The translations under genes were made by a program, and so were the position numbers. The notes under the pieces were generated by a model. The model was not told where the DNA came from. It ran no database searches and saw nothing but the letters and a program-made list of their open reading frames with translations. This document shows, piece after piece, positions 16,280 to 24,924 of a stretch of DNA of 64,000 nucleotides. The DNA lies in contig DATIYI010000193.1 in assembly GCA_035517695.1 (NCBI GenBank), forward strand, positions 1 through 64,000, read 5' to 3'. The number at the start of each line of letters is the position of its first letter. Positions within the stretch are counted from its first letter, which is position 1. This stretch comes from DATFVJ01 sp035517695 (GTDB lineage Bacteria; Actinomycetota; Actinomycetes; Streptosporangiales; Streptosporangiaceae).

Positions 16280-17800
16280 TCAGGACCGGGTGAGCTGGTC
16301 CTTCGAGATCTTGCCGGTCGCGTTCTTCGGCAGTTCGTCGCGGAACTCGACGAACCGAGGGTACTTGTAGGCAGCGAGGCGCTCTTTGCAGAAGCCGATC
16401 ACCTCCGGGCCGGTGACCGATTGGCCGGACTTCAGTGCCACGAACGCCTTGACCTCCTCACCAAGCCGGGCGTGGGGGATTCCCACCACAGCCGCCTCAG
16501 CGATCGCCGGATGGGCGTGCAGCACGTCCTCGATCTCAAGCGGGTACACGTTGTACCCGCCGCGGATGATGAGTTCCTTCTTGCGCCCGACGATGAAGAG
16601 GAAACCGTCCTCATCGACGTAGCCCAGGTCGCCGGTGTGGAACCAGCCGCCGGCGAAGGCCTCCGCCGTGGCCTCCGGATTGTTCAGGTAACCCTTCATG
16701 ACGTGCAGCCCGCGGGTGACCACCTCGCCCACGTTGTCCTGGCCGCGCGGCAGTTCCCTGCCGTCGTCATCCCATACCTGTGTCTGGGTGCCCCACAGTG
16801 GCTTGCCGACGCTGTAGGCGCGGCGTTCGATGGCGGTGCGGTTGAAGGTTGTCGTGGACGCGGTCTCGGTCAGCCCGTAGCCCTCGAGGATGAGGACGCC
16901 GAAGTGCTCCTCGAAGGCGTCGAGCACGGGCGACGGTATCGAGGCGCCGCCGGAGATCGCGACCCGCATCGATGACACATCGTATTTGTCAAGCTCTGGG
17001 TGCGCGAGCAGGGCGATGTACATGGTAGGCACGCCCTCGAAGATGGTCGCGCGGTCGCGTTCGATCGCGGCGAGGACGGCCGCAGGGTCAAAGCGTGGGA
17101 CGAGCGACATCGTGCAGCCGAACCGCACGCAGATGTTCAAGATGCTGGACAAACCAAAGACGTGGAACAGGGGCAGCACGGTGAGGGCGATGTCGTCCGG
17201 CCGAATGTCGAACAGGCGCCCGGGGATGTCGGCGTTCATGTACAGCTGGATGTGCGTCAGCTCCGCGCCCTTGGGCCGGCCCGTCGTGCCCGAGGTGTAG
17301 ACGATGACCGCTGTGTCGGTGAGGTACCGCCCTTCCAGGCGTCGCCCGCCCGTGGACGCGGCGAGCAGCTGCTCGAACGGAACGGCGCTGCCCGCTGCTT
17401 CCTGCGCCTGTCCGACCACGTAGACGGCACCCACACCGGCCTCGGCCGCCGCCTTGGCTGCCTGCTCGAAGACGCCTGCCCAGGTGATGATGGCCCTCGC
17501 CCGGCTGTCGCTGAGCTGGAACTCGATTTCCGGCGCTTTCAGCAGCACGTTCATCGGCACGACCACGGCGCCGGCCTTGAGGATCCCGAAATACGCGATA
17601 AGGAATTGGGGGATGTTCGGCAGCTGGACCGCCACCGCGTCTCCTGGCCGCAGGCCCGATTCCGCGAGGCCTGTGGCCAGCTGGTCGGACAACGCGTCAA
17701 GGTCCGCGTAGGTCAGCTGCCCGCCCGGGTAGACCGCGGCCGGCTTGCCTGGTGACGCGTCCGCCGACTCACGCAGGATAATCGCGAGGTTGAAGTCCAT
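16280..17800 (-). CDS. long-chain acyl-CoA synthetase (AMP-forming)
   Basis: ANL-superfamily ligase of 506 residues that adenylates a carboxylate and forms the CoA thioester. Motifs include the P-loop TAVIVYTSGTTGRPKGAEL, ILEGYGLTETASTT, WFHTGDLGYVDEDGFLFIVGRKKELIIRGGYNVYP, and the C-terminal Lys motif PKNATGKISKDQL. AGGGAG precedes GTG 17803/ATG 17800. The downstream HMG-CoA reductase suggests a shared acyl-CoA pathway. The exact substrate cannot be read. Confidence 0.9.
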   Translation of the reverse strand: MDFNLAIILRESADASPGKPAAVYPGGQLTYADLDALSDQLATGLAESGLRPGDAVAVQLPNIPQFLIAYFGILKAGAVVVPMNVLLKAPEIEFQLSDSRARAIITWAGVFEQAAKAAAEAGVGAVYVVGQAQEAAGSAVPFEQLLAASTGGRRLEGRYLTDTAVIVYTSGTTGRPKGAELTHIQLYMNADIPGRLFDIRPDDIALTVLPLFHVFGLSSILNICVRFGCTMSLVPRFDPAAVLAAIERDRATIFEGVPTMYIALLAHPELDKYDVSSMRVAISGGASIPSPVLDAFEEHFGVLILEGYGLTETASTTTFNRTAIERRAYSVGKPLWGTQTQVWDDDGRELPRGQDNVGEVVTRGLHVMKGYLNNPEATAEAFAGGWFHTGDLGYVDEDGFLFIVGRKKELIIRGGYNVYPLEIEDVLHAHPAIAEAAVVGIPHARLGEEVKAFVALKSGQSVTGPEVIGFCKERLAAYKYPRFVEFRDELPKNATGKISKDQLTRS

Positions 17801-18072
17801 CACTGTTGCTCCCTTCCCCTGGAGGCGAGCTCATCGGGACTGAGCAGCATTCCTGAGACGGCTGGTTCCTGGCTGGACGGCAGTCGCCAATGATCCGCCG
17901 TCGGCGCCTCCACGGTCCACGCTTTAACCCCCGCACGGGCGTCAAAACAGGCGTTGTTCCCGATAAAGCAGGACCTTCGCCACCAGCCCGCTGCCGCGGG
18001 CGCCCGGATATCCGGTCGCTGGCACCCCTGCGGACCTGCGGATTTGCCCGATCGCCGGGCCCGCCGCGCGTG

Positions 18073-18335
18073 TCAGTAGGTCGAACGGCCCCCGAACATC
18101 TCCCCGAGCCTGAACGCGAGGTTCAGGTCACCTTCGATCGTTATTCGGCCGTCCAGAATCAAGGGGTAGAAGTACTCCACGTTTGTAATGATCTTGACGA
18201 AGTCGACCAGGGGGAGCCTGATCACCAGTGCCGCATCAGCCGCGGCGCCTGGGCGTGCCCGCGCGCGCTTGTCCACGATCTCGATCGTCGACCGCCGTTG
18301 GCCGAGGGGTCGGGGCCCGGCTGGTCGGCGCGGCC
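18073..18335 (-). CDS. SCP2 sterol-binding-domain fragment
   Basis: The frame encodes the C-terminal two thirds of an SCP2 domain: STIEIVDKRARARPGAA…LPLVDFVKII, then LDGRITIEGDLNLAFRLGEMFGG. The 67-residue version starts at GTG 18276, inside the domain, while homology extends upstream to about 18320, where it collides with the end of the ATP-grasp gene. The N-terminal third is absent, so this is probably a truncated remnant rather than a complete lipid-binding protein. The 17804-18072 gap downstream shows nothing else. Confidence 0.5.
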
Positions 18336-18339
18336 ACGG

Positions 18340-19176
18340 TCACGAAACTCTCCTCAGCCTTGCCTGCTTCTTCTCCGCGACTTCAGACCGATGAAACTGG
18401 CCGTGTATTCCCGCGACGGCCGCGCCACATCTGGTGACGATCACCGGGTTCAGCTCAAGCTCGGTGACCTGTGGAACACGCGCTGCCAGCTGGCTCACCC
18501 GCTCAAGCAGCACGGCCAGCGCAGCGAGGTCAAGCGTCCCCGGCTCACCCGCGGCCACGGCGACAGGGGCGGGTTCCGAATACGGTCCGACAGCGCCGTC
18601 GTGGCCGGTAGTGTCGTCCTGGTCCGCGACGCCCGGAGCGGCATCCGCACAGCTGCCTGCCCGCGCGGGCGCTGCCTGGTCGCCGCGGAGTTCGTCAAGC
18701 ATGTCCATGGCGTCGCGTGGGCCCAGCGGCGCGGACCTGGTCACGCGGGCGCCTACAAGCGCACCCGCGGGGCCGCCGAGGACGAGTGACACCTGCGCGT
18801 CGTCACCGGGCTTCCTGATGACGCGGACGACAACCTCAGCACCCTGCTGAGGCTGGCGCCTGATGCGCACCCCTGTCATAGCAGACCCGAGGGTGGCGGT
18901 GAGCCGCCGGTACGCCATCCGCACCTCGCTGGGCGTGGCAAGACCGCAGCGCGTGATCTCCGGCCTGCCCGCCAGCCTGGCGCCCTCTGCGACCAGTGTC
19001 ACAGGAAAGCCGAGCCACCAGGCGGCCTCCACGGCGCTGTCGGCACCGTCGGCTGTCACGCTCTCAACGACCGGGACACCGTACCGTCTTAGCAGTACGG
19101 CGAGCAGCCGCCGGGCCGAAGGATCCGCCGCGGATGGGGTCGCCGTCGTCGGTTGCCGGGCTGATGAGGCGGCCAT
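18340..19176 (-). CDS. ATP-grasp domain protein, divergent acyl-CoA synthetase beta-like
   Basis: A 278-residue relative of the ATP-grasp subunit of ADP-forming acyl-CoA synthetases. The N-terminal LLRRYGVPVVESVTADGADSAVEAAWWLGFPVTL parallels the ATP-grasp domain of the adjacent large protein, and the end VTELELNPVIVTRCG is the diagnostic C-terminal motif. The middle is degraded to Ala/Gly/Asp-rich sequence and the central metal-binding blocks are not evident, so activity is doubtful. It lies 54 bp downstream of the large synthetase in the same direction and looks like a partial duplication. Confidence 0.65.
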   Translation of the reverse strand: MAASSARQPTTATPSAADPSARRLLAVLLRRYGVPVVESVTADGADSAVEAAWWLGFPVTLVAEGARLAGRPEITRCGLATPSEVRMAYRRLTATLGSAMTGVRIRRQPQQGAEVVVRVIRKPGDDAQVSLVLGGPAGALVGARVTRSAPLGPRDAMDMLDELRGDQAAPARAGSCADAAPGVADQDDTTGHDGAVGPYSEPAPVAVAAGEPGTLDLAALAVLLERVSQLAARVPQVTELELNPVIVTRCGAAVAGIHGQFHRSEVAEKKQARLRRVS

Positions 19177-19230
19177 AGCGGCTCCTTTGGTACGACCCAG
19201 CTCTGGTCCGGGCCGCGCTATGACCCGGTG

Positions 19231-22008
19231 TCAGCGAAGCCGCCGCAAGAAAGGGTCTTGCGGCTCCGCCGGAGTAATTCGTACCCGCGCATCGACGGCG
19301 CTGACACCGTCTTGGCGGGCAATAACCGGATTGAGATCGAGTTCCGCGACTTCCGGCAGGTCGTCGGCGAGCTTGGAAACTCGGAGCATGGTATCGGTGA
19401 GCGCCGCAACGTCCGCGGCGGGCGTGCCGCGATGGCCGAAAAGCAGCGGAGCGGCCCGAATCTCACGGACCATGTAGTCCGCGTCGGCGTCGGTGAGTGG
19501 TGCGAGCCGCACGGCCTTGTCGCCGAGGACGTCGGTGCTGACGCCGCCGAGACCGAACACGACGAGCGGGCCGAATATTGGTTCCTGCGCGACCCCGATG
19601 AGCACCTCCACTCCCTCGCTGACCATGGGCTGCACCAGCACCCGATCGAGCTTGGATCCGAACGTGTCGACGAGCAGGCGGTAGGCGCGCCTGACGTCCT
19701 GCCCGTTGCGCAGGTCAAGCTGGACTCCGCCGGCGTCGCTCTTGTGCACAAGCCCCGGAACGTCCGCTTTGAGCGTGACGTGCCCGCCGAGTTCATCGGC
19801 GACACGGACAGCGGCATCCTCGCTGGTAACCGGTTTGGTGCTGACGAGCGGGATCTCATAGCAGGAGAGCAGTTCGATGGTCTGGCCAACGGAAAGCCAG
19901 CCGCCGCGCCGGTGCCTGCCGAGGAATCGCCCGATTAGCGCGCGGGCGTCCGCCTCGCGCACGCCGTCAAGTTCGGGTACATGACCGCGCTGAGTGGTGC
20001 GCCAGGCGTGGTAGCGCGCAGCGTGCCCAAGCGCGCGGGCCGCGCTTTCCGGATAGGCGTATGCGGGCACCGCGTCCCTGATCAGCGGCCCGGCCTTCTT
20101 GTCGGCGTCGCTCGGTGCGTTGCCGTCGCCGCCGCCGTCGCCGCCGCCGTTGCCATTGCCGGAGTCTGCTCTCTCCTGGGGGGGGCCTTCGCGGCCGAGC
20201 AGGCGAACGGCCTCGGGCTGGCTGAGCAAGGCAGCCGCGAGCGGCTTGGTCAGTTCTGCCGCCTTGATAGCAGGAACGATGTCGGCTGTGCCGGTCGGTA
20301 CGGCGATCGCGAGGACCATGTCGATAGCGTCATCGGCGCCGACCTCTTCGAGGCTGGCACGGAAGGCCGCCGGGCTGACCGCGGCGGTGGTGTCCACCGG
20401 CCCCTTGACCACCGCGCCTGGCGGCAGCAGGTGCCGAAGCCGCCGCTGGGTCTGCCCGCTGACCGCCGTCACCAGCAGGCCGAAGTCGGCGCACGCATCC
20501 GCGGCGAGCACTCCGCCGCCGCCTGCGTTGGAGACGACGGCGACCCGCCTGCCCTCAGGCAGTGGCTGGCTCGCGAGCAGGGCCGTTGCCTCGACAAGTT
20601 CGCCGAGGCTCATGGTCGAGATGATGCCTGCCTGCTCGAGCAGCGCCTCCCGGGTAACCAGGGGAGTAGCGACCGCCTTGGTGTGCGAGGCGGCTGCCCG
20701 CTGACCCATGGTGGACCGGCCCGCGTGCACAGTGAGCACCGGGATGTGCTGGCCGGCATAGCGCGCGGTGCGCGCGAATTTGCGCGGGCTGCCGAACGAC
20801 TCCACGTAGAGCACTGCCAGCTTGGTCAGGTCATCTTGCGCCCACCATGTCAGCATGTCGTTGCTCGACACGTCGTATTTGTCGCCGACGGACGCGAAAG
20901 ACGAGACTCCGATGCCGAGCCGGGACAGCTGATCAAGCAGGGCGATACCGACGCCACCTGACTGCACGACTAGGCCCGCCGCGCCCGCGGTCGGGTGGCG
21001 CGCGGCGAAGGTCGCGTCCAGGCCGATGTGCGGCACGGCGACGCCGAAGCAGTTCGGGCCGACCAGGCGCATGCCATGCCTACGGCAGATGGCCAGCAGA
21101 TCGGCGCCCACTGCGGTGTCGAGCCCAGCGGTGATCACGACCAGTGCCCTGACGCCTCGCCGGCCGCAGTCCTCAGCTACCCCCCTAACGGCTGCCGCAG
21201 GCACCGCCACGACTGCCAGGTCTACGGGTTCAGGCAGGTCCGCCACCGACGCCACGCATGTCACGCCCTCGACATGGCGAGCGCGGGGGTTCACCGCGTA
21301 CACGTGCCCGGTGAAGCCGCCTGTCACGATGTTGTGTAGGATCGCGCGGCCCACGGTCCGCATCTGGCGGCTCGCGCCCACAACGGCGACCGCGGCCGGT
21401 TGAAGCAGATAGCGCAGGCTGGCCACGTCGGCGCTGCGTTCCCTGGTCGCCACGGTGTCCAGATAGCTGTCGAGACGGCTGTCGGCGTCGTCGAGCGGGA
21501 ACGGGAAGGTGAGGTTGATGAGACCATCGTCAAGCTCCCGCTTCGCCGGAAGCCCGGCGTCCGCGAACACGCGCAGCATGGCGGCGTTGGTCGCGAGTGT
21601 CTGGGCCGTAAAGCCGGCCAGCTTCCGCCTGCGGGCGATGGAGACGAGATGCTCGAGCAGGAGGGTTGCGATGCCGCGGCCGTGCATGTGATCGGCCACG
21701 GCGAAAGCGATCTCGGCGAACCCTGACTTGCCCGACGGTTCGTAACTTGCTACCCCGATGAGCTGGTTGTCCAGCCAAGCGAGCAGCGCCTCGTGATCTT
21801 CGGCAGGTTCCCTGCAGACGCGCTTGGCTTCCATTTCGGCCGCGTACGGGCTGAGGTTGAAAAACCTAAGGTAGACATTGTCTGGGGACATCGAAGCGTG
21901 CATCTGGCGCACTGCTTCGAAGTCTGCGAGTCCAGCGGGCTTGATCTGGATCGTGGTGCCATCGGTGAGCAACGCGTAGACGCCGGCCTCGACTGCCCTC
22001 GGATTCAT
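19231..22008 (-). CDS. GNAT acetyltransferase-acyl-CoA synthetase fusion (Pat/acetate-CoA ligase-like)
   Basis: A 925-residue multidomain protein. Residues about 15-180 are a GNAT domain (HGRGIATLLLEHLVSIARRR). Then come a CoA-binding domain (AVAVVGASRQMRTVGRAI), succinyl-CoA-ligase-like domains with the phospho-His region VVQSGGVGIALLDQ and VVSNAGGGGVLAADA, and a C-terminal ATP-grasp (about 700-920) with LKADVPGLVHKSDAGGVQL and AELDLNPVIARQDG. Related proteins acetylate acetyl-CoA synthetase (mycobacterial and Streptomyces Pat) or act as ADP-forming synthetases. A Gly/Asn/Asp-rich insert lies at about 640. ATG 22008 follows GAGGG and overlaps the stop of the DUF1918 gene, so the two are translationally coupled. 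Confidence 0.85.
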   Translation of the reverse strand: MNPRAVEAGVYALLTDGTTIQIKPAGLADFEAVRQMHASMSPDNVYLRFFNLSPYAAEMEAKRVCREPAEDHEALLAWLDNQLIGVASYEPSGKSGFAEIAFAVADHMHGRGIATLLLEHLVSIARRRKLAGFTAQTLATNAAMLRVFADAGLPAKRELDDGLINLTFPFPLDDADSRLDSYLDTVATRERSADVASLRYLLQPAAVAVVGASRQMRTVGRAILHNIVTGGFTGHVYAVNPRARHVEGVTCVASVADLPEPVDLAVVAVPAAAVRGVAEDCGRRGVRALVVITAGLDTAVGADLLAICRRHGMRLVGPNCFGVAVPHIGLDATFAARHPTAGAAGLVVQSGGVGIALLDQLSRLGIGVSSFASVGDKYDVSSNDMLTWWAQDDLTKLAVLYVESFGSPRKFARTARYAGQHIPVLTVHAGRSTMGQRAAASHTKAVATPLVTREALLEQAGIISTMSLGELVEATALLASQPLPEGRRVAVVSNAGGGGVLAADACADFGLLVTAVSGQTQRRLRHLLPPGAVVKGPVDTTAAVSPAAFRASLEEVGADDAIDMVLAIAVPTGTADIVPAIKAAELTKPLAAALLSQPEAVRLLGREGPPQERADSGNGNGGGDGGGDGNAPSDADKKAGPLIRDAVPAYAYPESAARALGHAARYHAWRTTQRGHVPELDGVREADARALIGRFLGRHRRGGWLSVGQTIELLSCYEIPLVSTKPVTSEDAAVRVADELGGHVTLKADVPGLVHKSDAGGVQLDLRNGQDVRRAYRLLVDTFGSKLDRVLVQPMVSEGVEVLIGVAQEPIFGPLVVFGLGGVSTDVLGDKAVRLAPLTDADADYMVREIRAAPLLFGHRGTPAADVAALTDTMLRVSKLADDLPEVAELDLNPVIARQDGVSAVDARVRITPAEPQDPFLRRLR

Positions 22009-22268
22009 TCGAGATCCCTCGCGCGCTCTGCTGCCTGTGCTGCCTGTGCTGCCTGTGCTGCCTGTGCTGCGAGCTTGCTCGTTCCGGCTGGGTGGCTCGC
22101 GGGAACGATCCTGGCGTACTCGCCAGGGAATACCAGGGCTACGTGTCCGTCGCTCAGCCACTTGATGACATACGGTGGGGTGCCGTCTTCGTGCTGGACA
22201 CCGATCACCAAGCCAACGCGGTCGCCGTTACCGTCAACGAGCAGGCGGTCGCCGACACATGCCTTCAT
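22005..22268 (-). CDS. DUF1918 domain protein
   Basis: An 87-residue protein. MKACVGDRLLVDGNGDRVGLVIGVQHEDGTPPYVIKWLSDGHVALVFPG is the DUF1918 beta-barrel-like fold common in actinobacteria, function unknown. GAGGAGG precedes ATG 22268. The C-terminus is an Ala-Gln repeat (AAQ units) encoded by four copies of a 9-bp repeat. The stop overlaps the start of the GNAT-synthetase (ATGA). The pairing hints at a role in the same acyl-CoA or acetylation response. Confidence 0.85.
   Translation of the reverse strand: MKACVGDRLLVDGNGDRVGLVIGVQHEDGTPPYVIKWLSDGHVALVFPGEYARIVPASHPAGTSKLAAQAAQAAQAAQAAERARDLE
22031..22070. repeat. 9-bp in-frame tandem repeat in DUF1918 gene
   Basis: Four copies of CTGCCTGTG plus a partial fifth, encoding the AAQ repeats of the DUF1918 tail. 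Slippage in 9-bp steps would keep the coupled downstream frame. Confidence 0.9.
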
Positions 22269-22858
22269 GACGGCCTCCTCACCTTCATCGCCCGCATCGG
22301 GGACCCCGGACCTCTTGTGGTGGCCGCCCAGGCCCGTGCGATCCATCTGCTGTAATCGTCGGCCCCCGCGCTAAAGGTCCGCATCGGGCCGAGGTCCTTG
22401 GCTTGCGGGCCGTTGGGCCCACGCGCTGGGCCAGCCCAATAGGCACACATAACGGCGCGCATCGTCGTCAATCGGCCTAACCGTCTTGCACTTTTCTGCC
22501 TTCTGCCACTTAGCCCTCCGCGCTTGGGACCCTACGCTGGAGGCCCTCTGTAGTGGGGCTTTGCGGACCCGGGCGTTTTGGACTTGGGCTTTTCTTGACT
22601 TCGGCCTGCTGGGTACGGGCGTCTTCTGCGGCGGGGGCGAAGGTCCTTGCCGACGGGACGCCGTCGGCCTCCTGCGGCAAGCACAGGCGCCAACGAGCGT
22701 GGACAAGTGGGCAACGTGGAATGGGCTGACGAAGGAATTGAAGGAGCCGTCATGACCGCTCGCCCTGCCGATTCGGGCAGCACGCAGCGGTGTGTCACAG
22801 GCACTCGCGAGGTCGGGTCTGCAGGTCGGTGGTCCAGATCACAGCTGCGTCGCGCGGA
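22269..22858. other. intergenic region without recognised gene
   Basis: About 590 bp. Open frames here are basic, Pro/Arg/Lys-rich and unlike any family I know. A T-rich run at about 22560-22620 on + is unusual for the local composition. No repeat or RNA gene is recognised. Confidence 0.4.
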
Positions 22859-23086
22859 TCACCGGTTCGCGCCCTGCCGCTGCCGCTCCCAGACCGCGAC
22901 GCATTCGGTACACGTGTCGAGCGGGGGGACGGGCGAGAATTCGCCCCGCACGATCATGGGTGCTCCGCAGTACGCGAAGACGATCGCACCCGCGGGCTGG
23001 GCGGGTGGCGGATAGCCGTGCAAGACCTTGGGCGCCGGCACTTCGTGTGGCAGCCCGGTCGTCTCGGTCGCGGTCGGCGGTGTCAC
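22859..23086 (-). CDS. small CxxC-type protein (DUF3039-like)
   Basis: A 75-residue protein with paired cysteines FAYCGAPM and TCTECVAVWERQ, consistent with a small zinc-ribbon protein of the actinobacterial DUF3039-like group. Function unknown. It starts at GTG or ATG 23086, divergent from the nitroreductase 168 bp away. Assignment rests only on the Cys pattern and size. Confidence 0.55.
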   Translation of the reverse strand: MTPPTATETTGLPHEVPAPKVLHGYPPPAQPAGAIVFAYCGAPMIVRGEFSPVPPLDTCTECVAVWERQRQGANR

Positions 23087-23254
23087 GTTTCTAGCCTACG
23101 ACGCATTAAGCGAATTATGTGATCACGTCGTGAGCGCGCAGCCGACGTGACCGATGGCCGCAGTTCTCCCTGCAGCGCGCAGGGACGGCGCGCAGGGGCG
23201 GCGCCGCCTCGTGACGATCGTTTCCGCCCGCAGTGCGCCGGGTACCCCAATTGA

Positions 23255-23770
23255 GTGGAGACGTGGGATGTGCTCAGGTCCAGGCGGAACGTGCGTGAGT
23301 ACACCGGCGAGCCGATCGCCAGAGCGCTCCTCGATCAGATTCTGGAGGCCGGTCGCCGCAGCCCGTCGTCACGTAACTGGCAGCCGTGGGACTTCGTCGT
23401 CGTCACCGATCGCGGGCAGCTCGCCGAACTCGCCAAGGTGTGGCGCGGCGCCGGGCATGTGGCGAGGTCGGCGGCGACGATCGCGCTCGTCGCGCCCGTG
23501 CCGGCCGACGAACGGCAGCGCGACTGGGTGCAGTACGATCTCGGCCAGGCGACCATGAGCATCATGCTCGCCGCGGCCGACCTCGGTATCGGCAGCGGCC
23601 ACTCGGCGGTCGCAGAACAGCGGCTGGCGAGCAAGGTCCTGGGTTTCCCGAATGACAAGTTCTGCGCGTATCTCATCGCTCTCGGGTACCCAGCAGGCCG
23701 GCCCCTAGCACCGATCAAGCGGCCGGACCGTCGGCCTTTCGACACCGTCGTCCACTGGGCCACCTGGTAG
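23255..23770 (+). CDS. nitroreductase family protein
   Basis: A 171-residue FMN-dependent oxidoreductase. WDVLRSRRNVREYTGEPIARALLDQILEAGRRSPSSRNWQPW is the flavin-binding N-terminus (RRNVRxY, SPSSRNWQPW), with AAADLGIGSGHSAV and FCAYLIALGYPAGRP later. Likely reduces nitro or quinone compounds with NAD(P)H. It is much shorter than the Acg-type nitroreductases near 52-54 kb and is not associated with the dormancy boxes. Starts at GTG 23255. Confidence 0.85.
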   Translation: METWDVLRSRRNVREYTGEPIARALLDQILEAGRRSPSSRNWQPWDFVVVTDRGQLAELAKVWRGAGHVARSAATIALVAPVPADERQRDWVQYDLGQATMSIMLAAADLGIGSGHSAVAEQRLASKVLGFPNDKFCAYLIALGYPAGRPLAPIKRPDRRPFDTVVHWATW

Positions 23771-23885
23771 ATGAGGCAAGCTGGTTAGGTCTGGCAGCCA
23801 AAGATGGGCTGAGCACCGGGGGCGGCGTACTGGGTTTCGGGCGGCGCGCACCGCGCAGCGTTAGGGAAAGGTTACCGGGGATGCG

Positions 23886-24287
23886 ATGAAGACGATCCTG
23901 AACGTTATCTGGCTCATTCTCTGCGGCATCTGGATGTCGCTGGCCTACGTGGTAGCCGGGATCATCTGTTTCATCCTGTTCTTCTTGGTCATCACTATCC
24001 CGTTCGGGATCGCGGCGTTCCGTATCGCGAACTACGTCCTGTGGCCGTTCGGGCGGACGATCGAGCCACGGCGCGACGCCGGTGTCGGGTCGCTGATCGG
24101 AAACATTATCTGGATCATCGTCGCCGGCTGGTGGCTCGCGGTCGCTCATCTTGTGACCGGCGTCGCGCTGTGCATCACCATTATCGGCATCCCCCTCGGT
24201 CTCGCCAACTTCAAGATCATTCCAGTCTCCCTGTTGCCGCTCGGGGTGCGAATCGTCCCTACGGATCAGGCAACCTATGTCGGCTGA
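23886..24287 (+). CDS. YccF domain membrane protein
   Basis: A 133-residue membrane protein with two YccF repeats: NVIWLILCGIWMSLAYVVAGIICF…TIPFGIAAFRIA, and NIIWIIVAGWWLAVAHLVTGVALCITIIGIPLGLANFKI. About four hydrophobic segments. Function unknown; YccF proteins sit in the inner membrane. Short gene, ATG 23886, converging with the phosphoesterase. Confidence 0.85.
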   Translation: MKTILNVIWLILCGIWMSLAYVVAGIICFILFFLVITIPFGIAAFRIANYVLWPFGRTIEPRRDAGVGSLIGNIIWIIVAGWWLAVAHLVTGVALCITIIGIPLGLANFKIIPVSLLPLGVRIVPTDQATYVG

Positions 24288-24295
24288 TGCCCTGG

Positions 24296-24318
24296 CCGGG
24301 GCCCGGCCTGTGCCCCGG
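24296..24318. terminator. bidirectional terminator-like hairpin
   Basis: CCGGGGC (24296-24302) and GCCCCGG (24312-24318) form a 7-bp stem, extendable by a G-C pair, in the 75-bp gap between convergent genes. No T-run follows. Confidence 0.45.
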
Positions 24319-24361
24319 CTGGCCTGCTGCGTCTGCTTGCGCCCTGTACCGCCTGAGCAAG

Positions 24362-24859
24362 TCAGGTCACGGGAACGATTCTTGCCTCCACGAGTTGGCC
24401 GCGCTCGATCCGCAGCAGGCCCAGGGTTCCGTGGGGCTGGCGCCTGCGGTCGGTCGGTGAGCCCGGGTTGAAGATCCGGAGACCGACGGCGAGGTCGCTC
24501 TGGTCGAGCGGGATGTGCGAGTGGCCAAACACCACTAGGGCCGCATCAGGGAACTTGCGGCGCATGCGCGGCGCGCGTCCTGCCCTGGCGCCGCTATCGT
24601 GAACCATCGCCACCTGGAGGCCGTCCAGGTCAAGCTCGATGGTTTCCTGCGCTCCCCACGCAGCGACGTCCGCGCCGTCGTTGTTGCCGCGCACAGCGCG
24701 GACCGGTGCATAGCCACTCAGTTCGTCGAGCACCTCGGCGGTGCAGACATCGCCCGCGTGCAGGATCAGATCAGCCGTACGGAGGAACTCAGCGACCCGC
24801 GGCGGGCACGATCGCCAGCGGCGCGGCGCGTGCGTGTCCGCCAGCACTGCCACCCTCAT
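24362..24859 (-). CDS. YfcE/MJ0936-type metallophosphoesterase
   Basis: A 165-residue calcineurin-like phosphoesterase. Metal-binding motifs are AVLADTHA (D-x-H), LILHAGDVC (GD), VRGNNDG (GN-D-like), MVHDSG and VFGHSHIP (GHSH). Acts on a phosphodiester or phosphomonoester; substrate unknown. Upstream is GDPD in the same orientation, 65 bp away, so the three minus-strand genes from the DUF2993 protein to this one may be one operon of phospholipid-related functions. Confidence 0.85.
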   Translation of the reverse strand: MRVAVLADTHAPRRWRSCPPRVAEFLRTADLILHAGDVCTAEVLDELSGYAPVRAVRGNNDGADVAAWGAQETIELDLDGLQVAMVHDSGARAGRAPRMRRKFPDAALVVFGHSHIPLDQSDLAVGLRIFNPGSPTDRRRQPHGTLGLLRIERGQLVEARIVPVT

Positions 24860-24924
24860 GCTGCCGTCCTCACGGCTGCGTCCTCACGGTTCTGCTGGGA
24901 CATCGCGACACAGACGTGATCGGG

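Noticed and set aside
19981..20961. Plus-strand open frame of about 326 codons
   Set aside because: Antisense to the GNAT-synthetase fusion; no motifs and atypical composition.
22371..22706. Minus-strand basic ORF of about 111 codons
   Set aside because: Arg/Pro/Lys-rich with no hydrophobic core, ribosome site or recognisable family.
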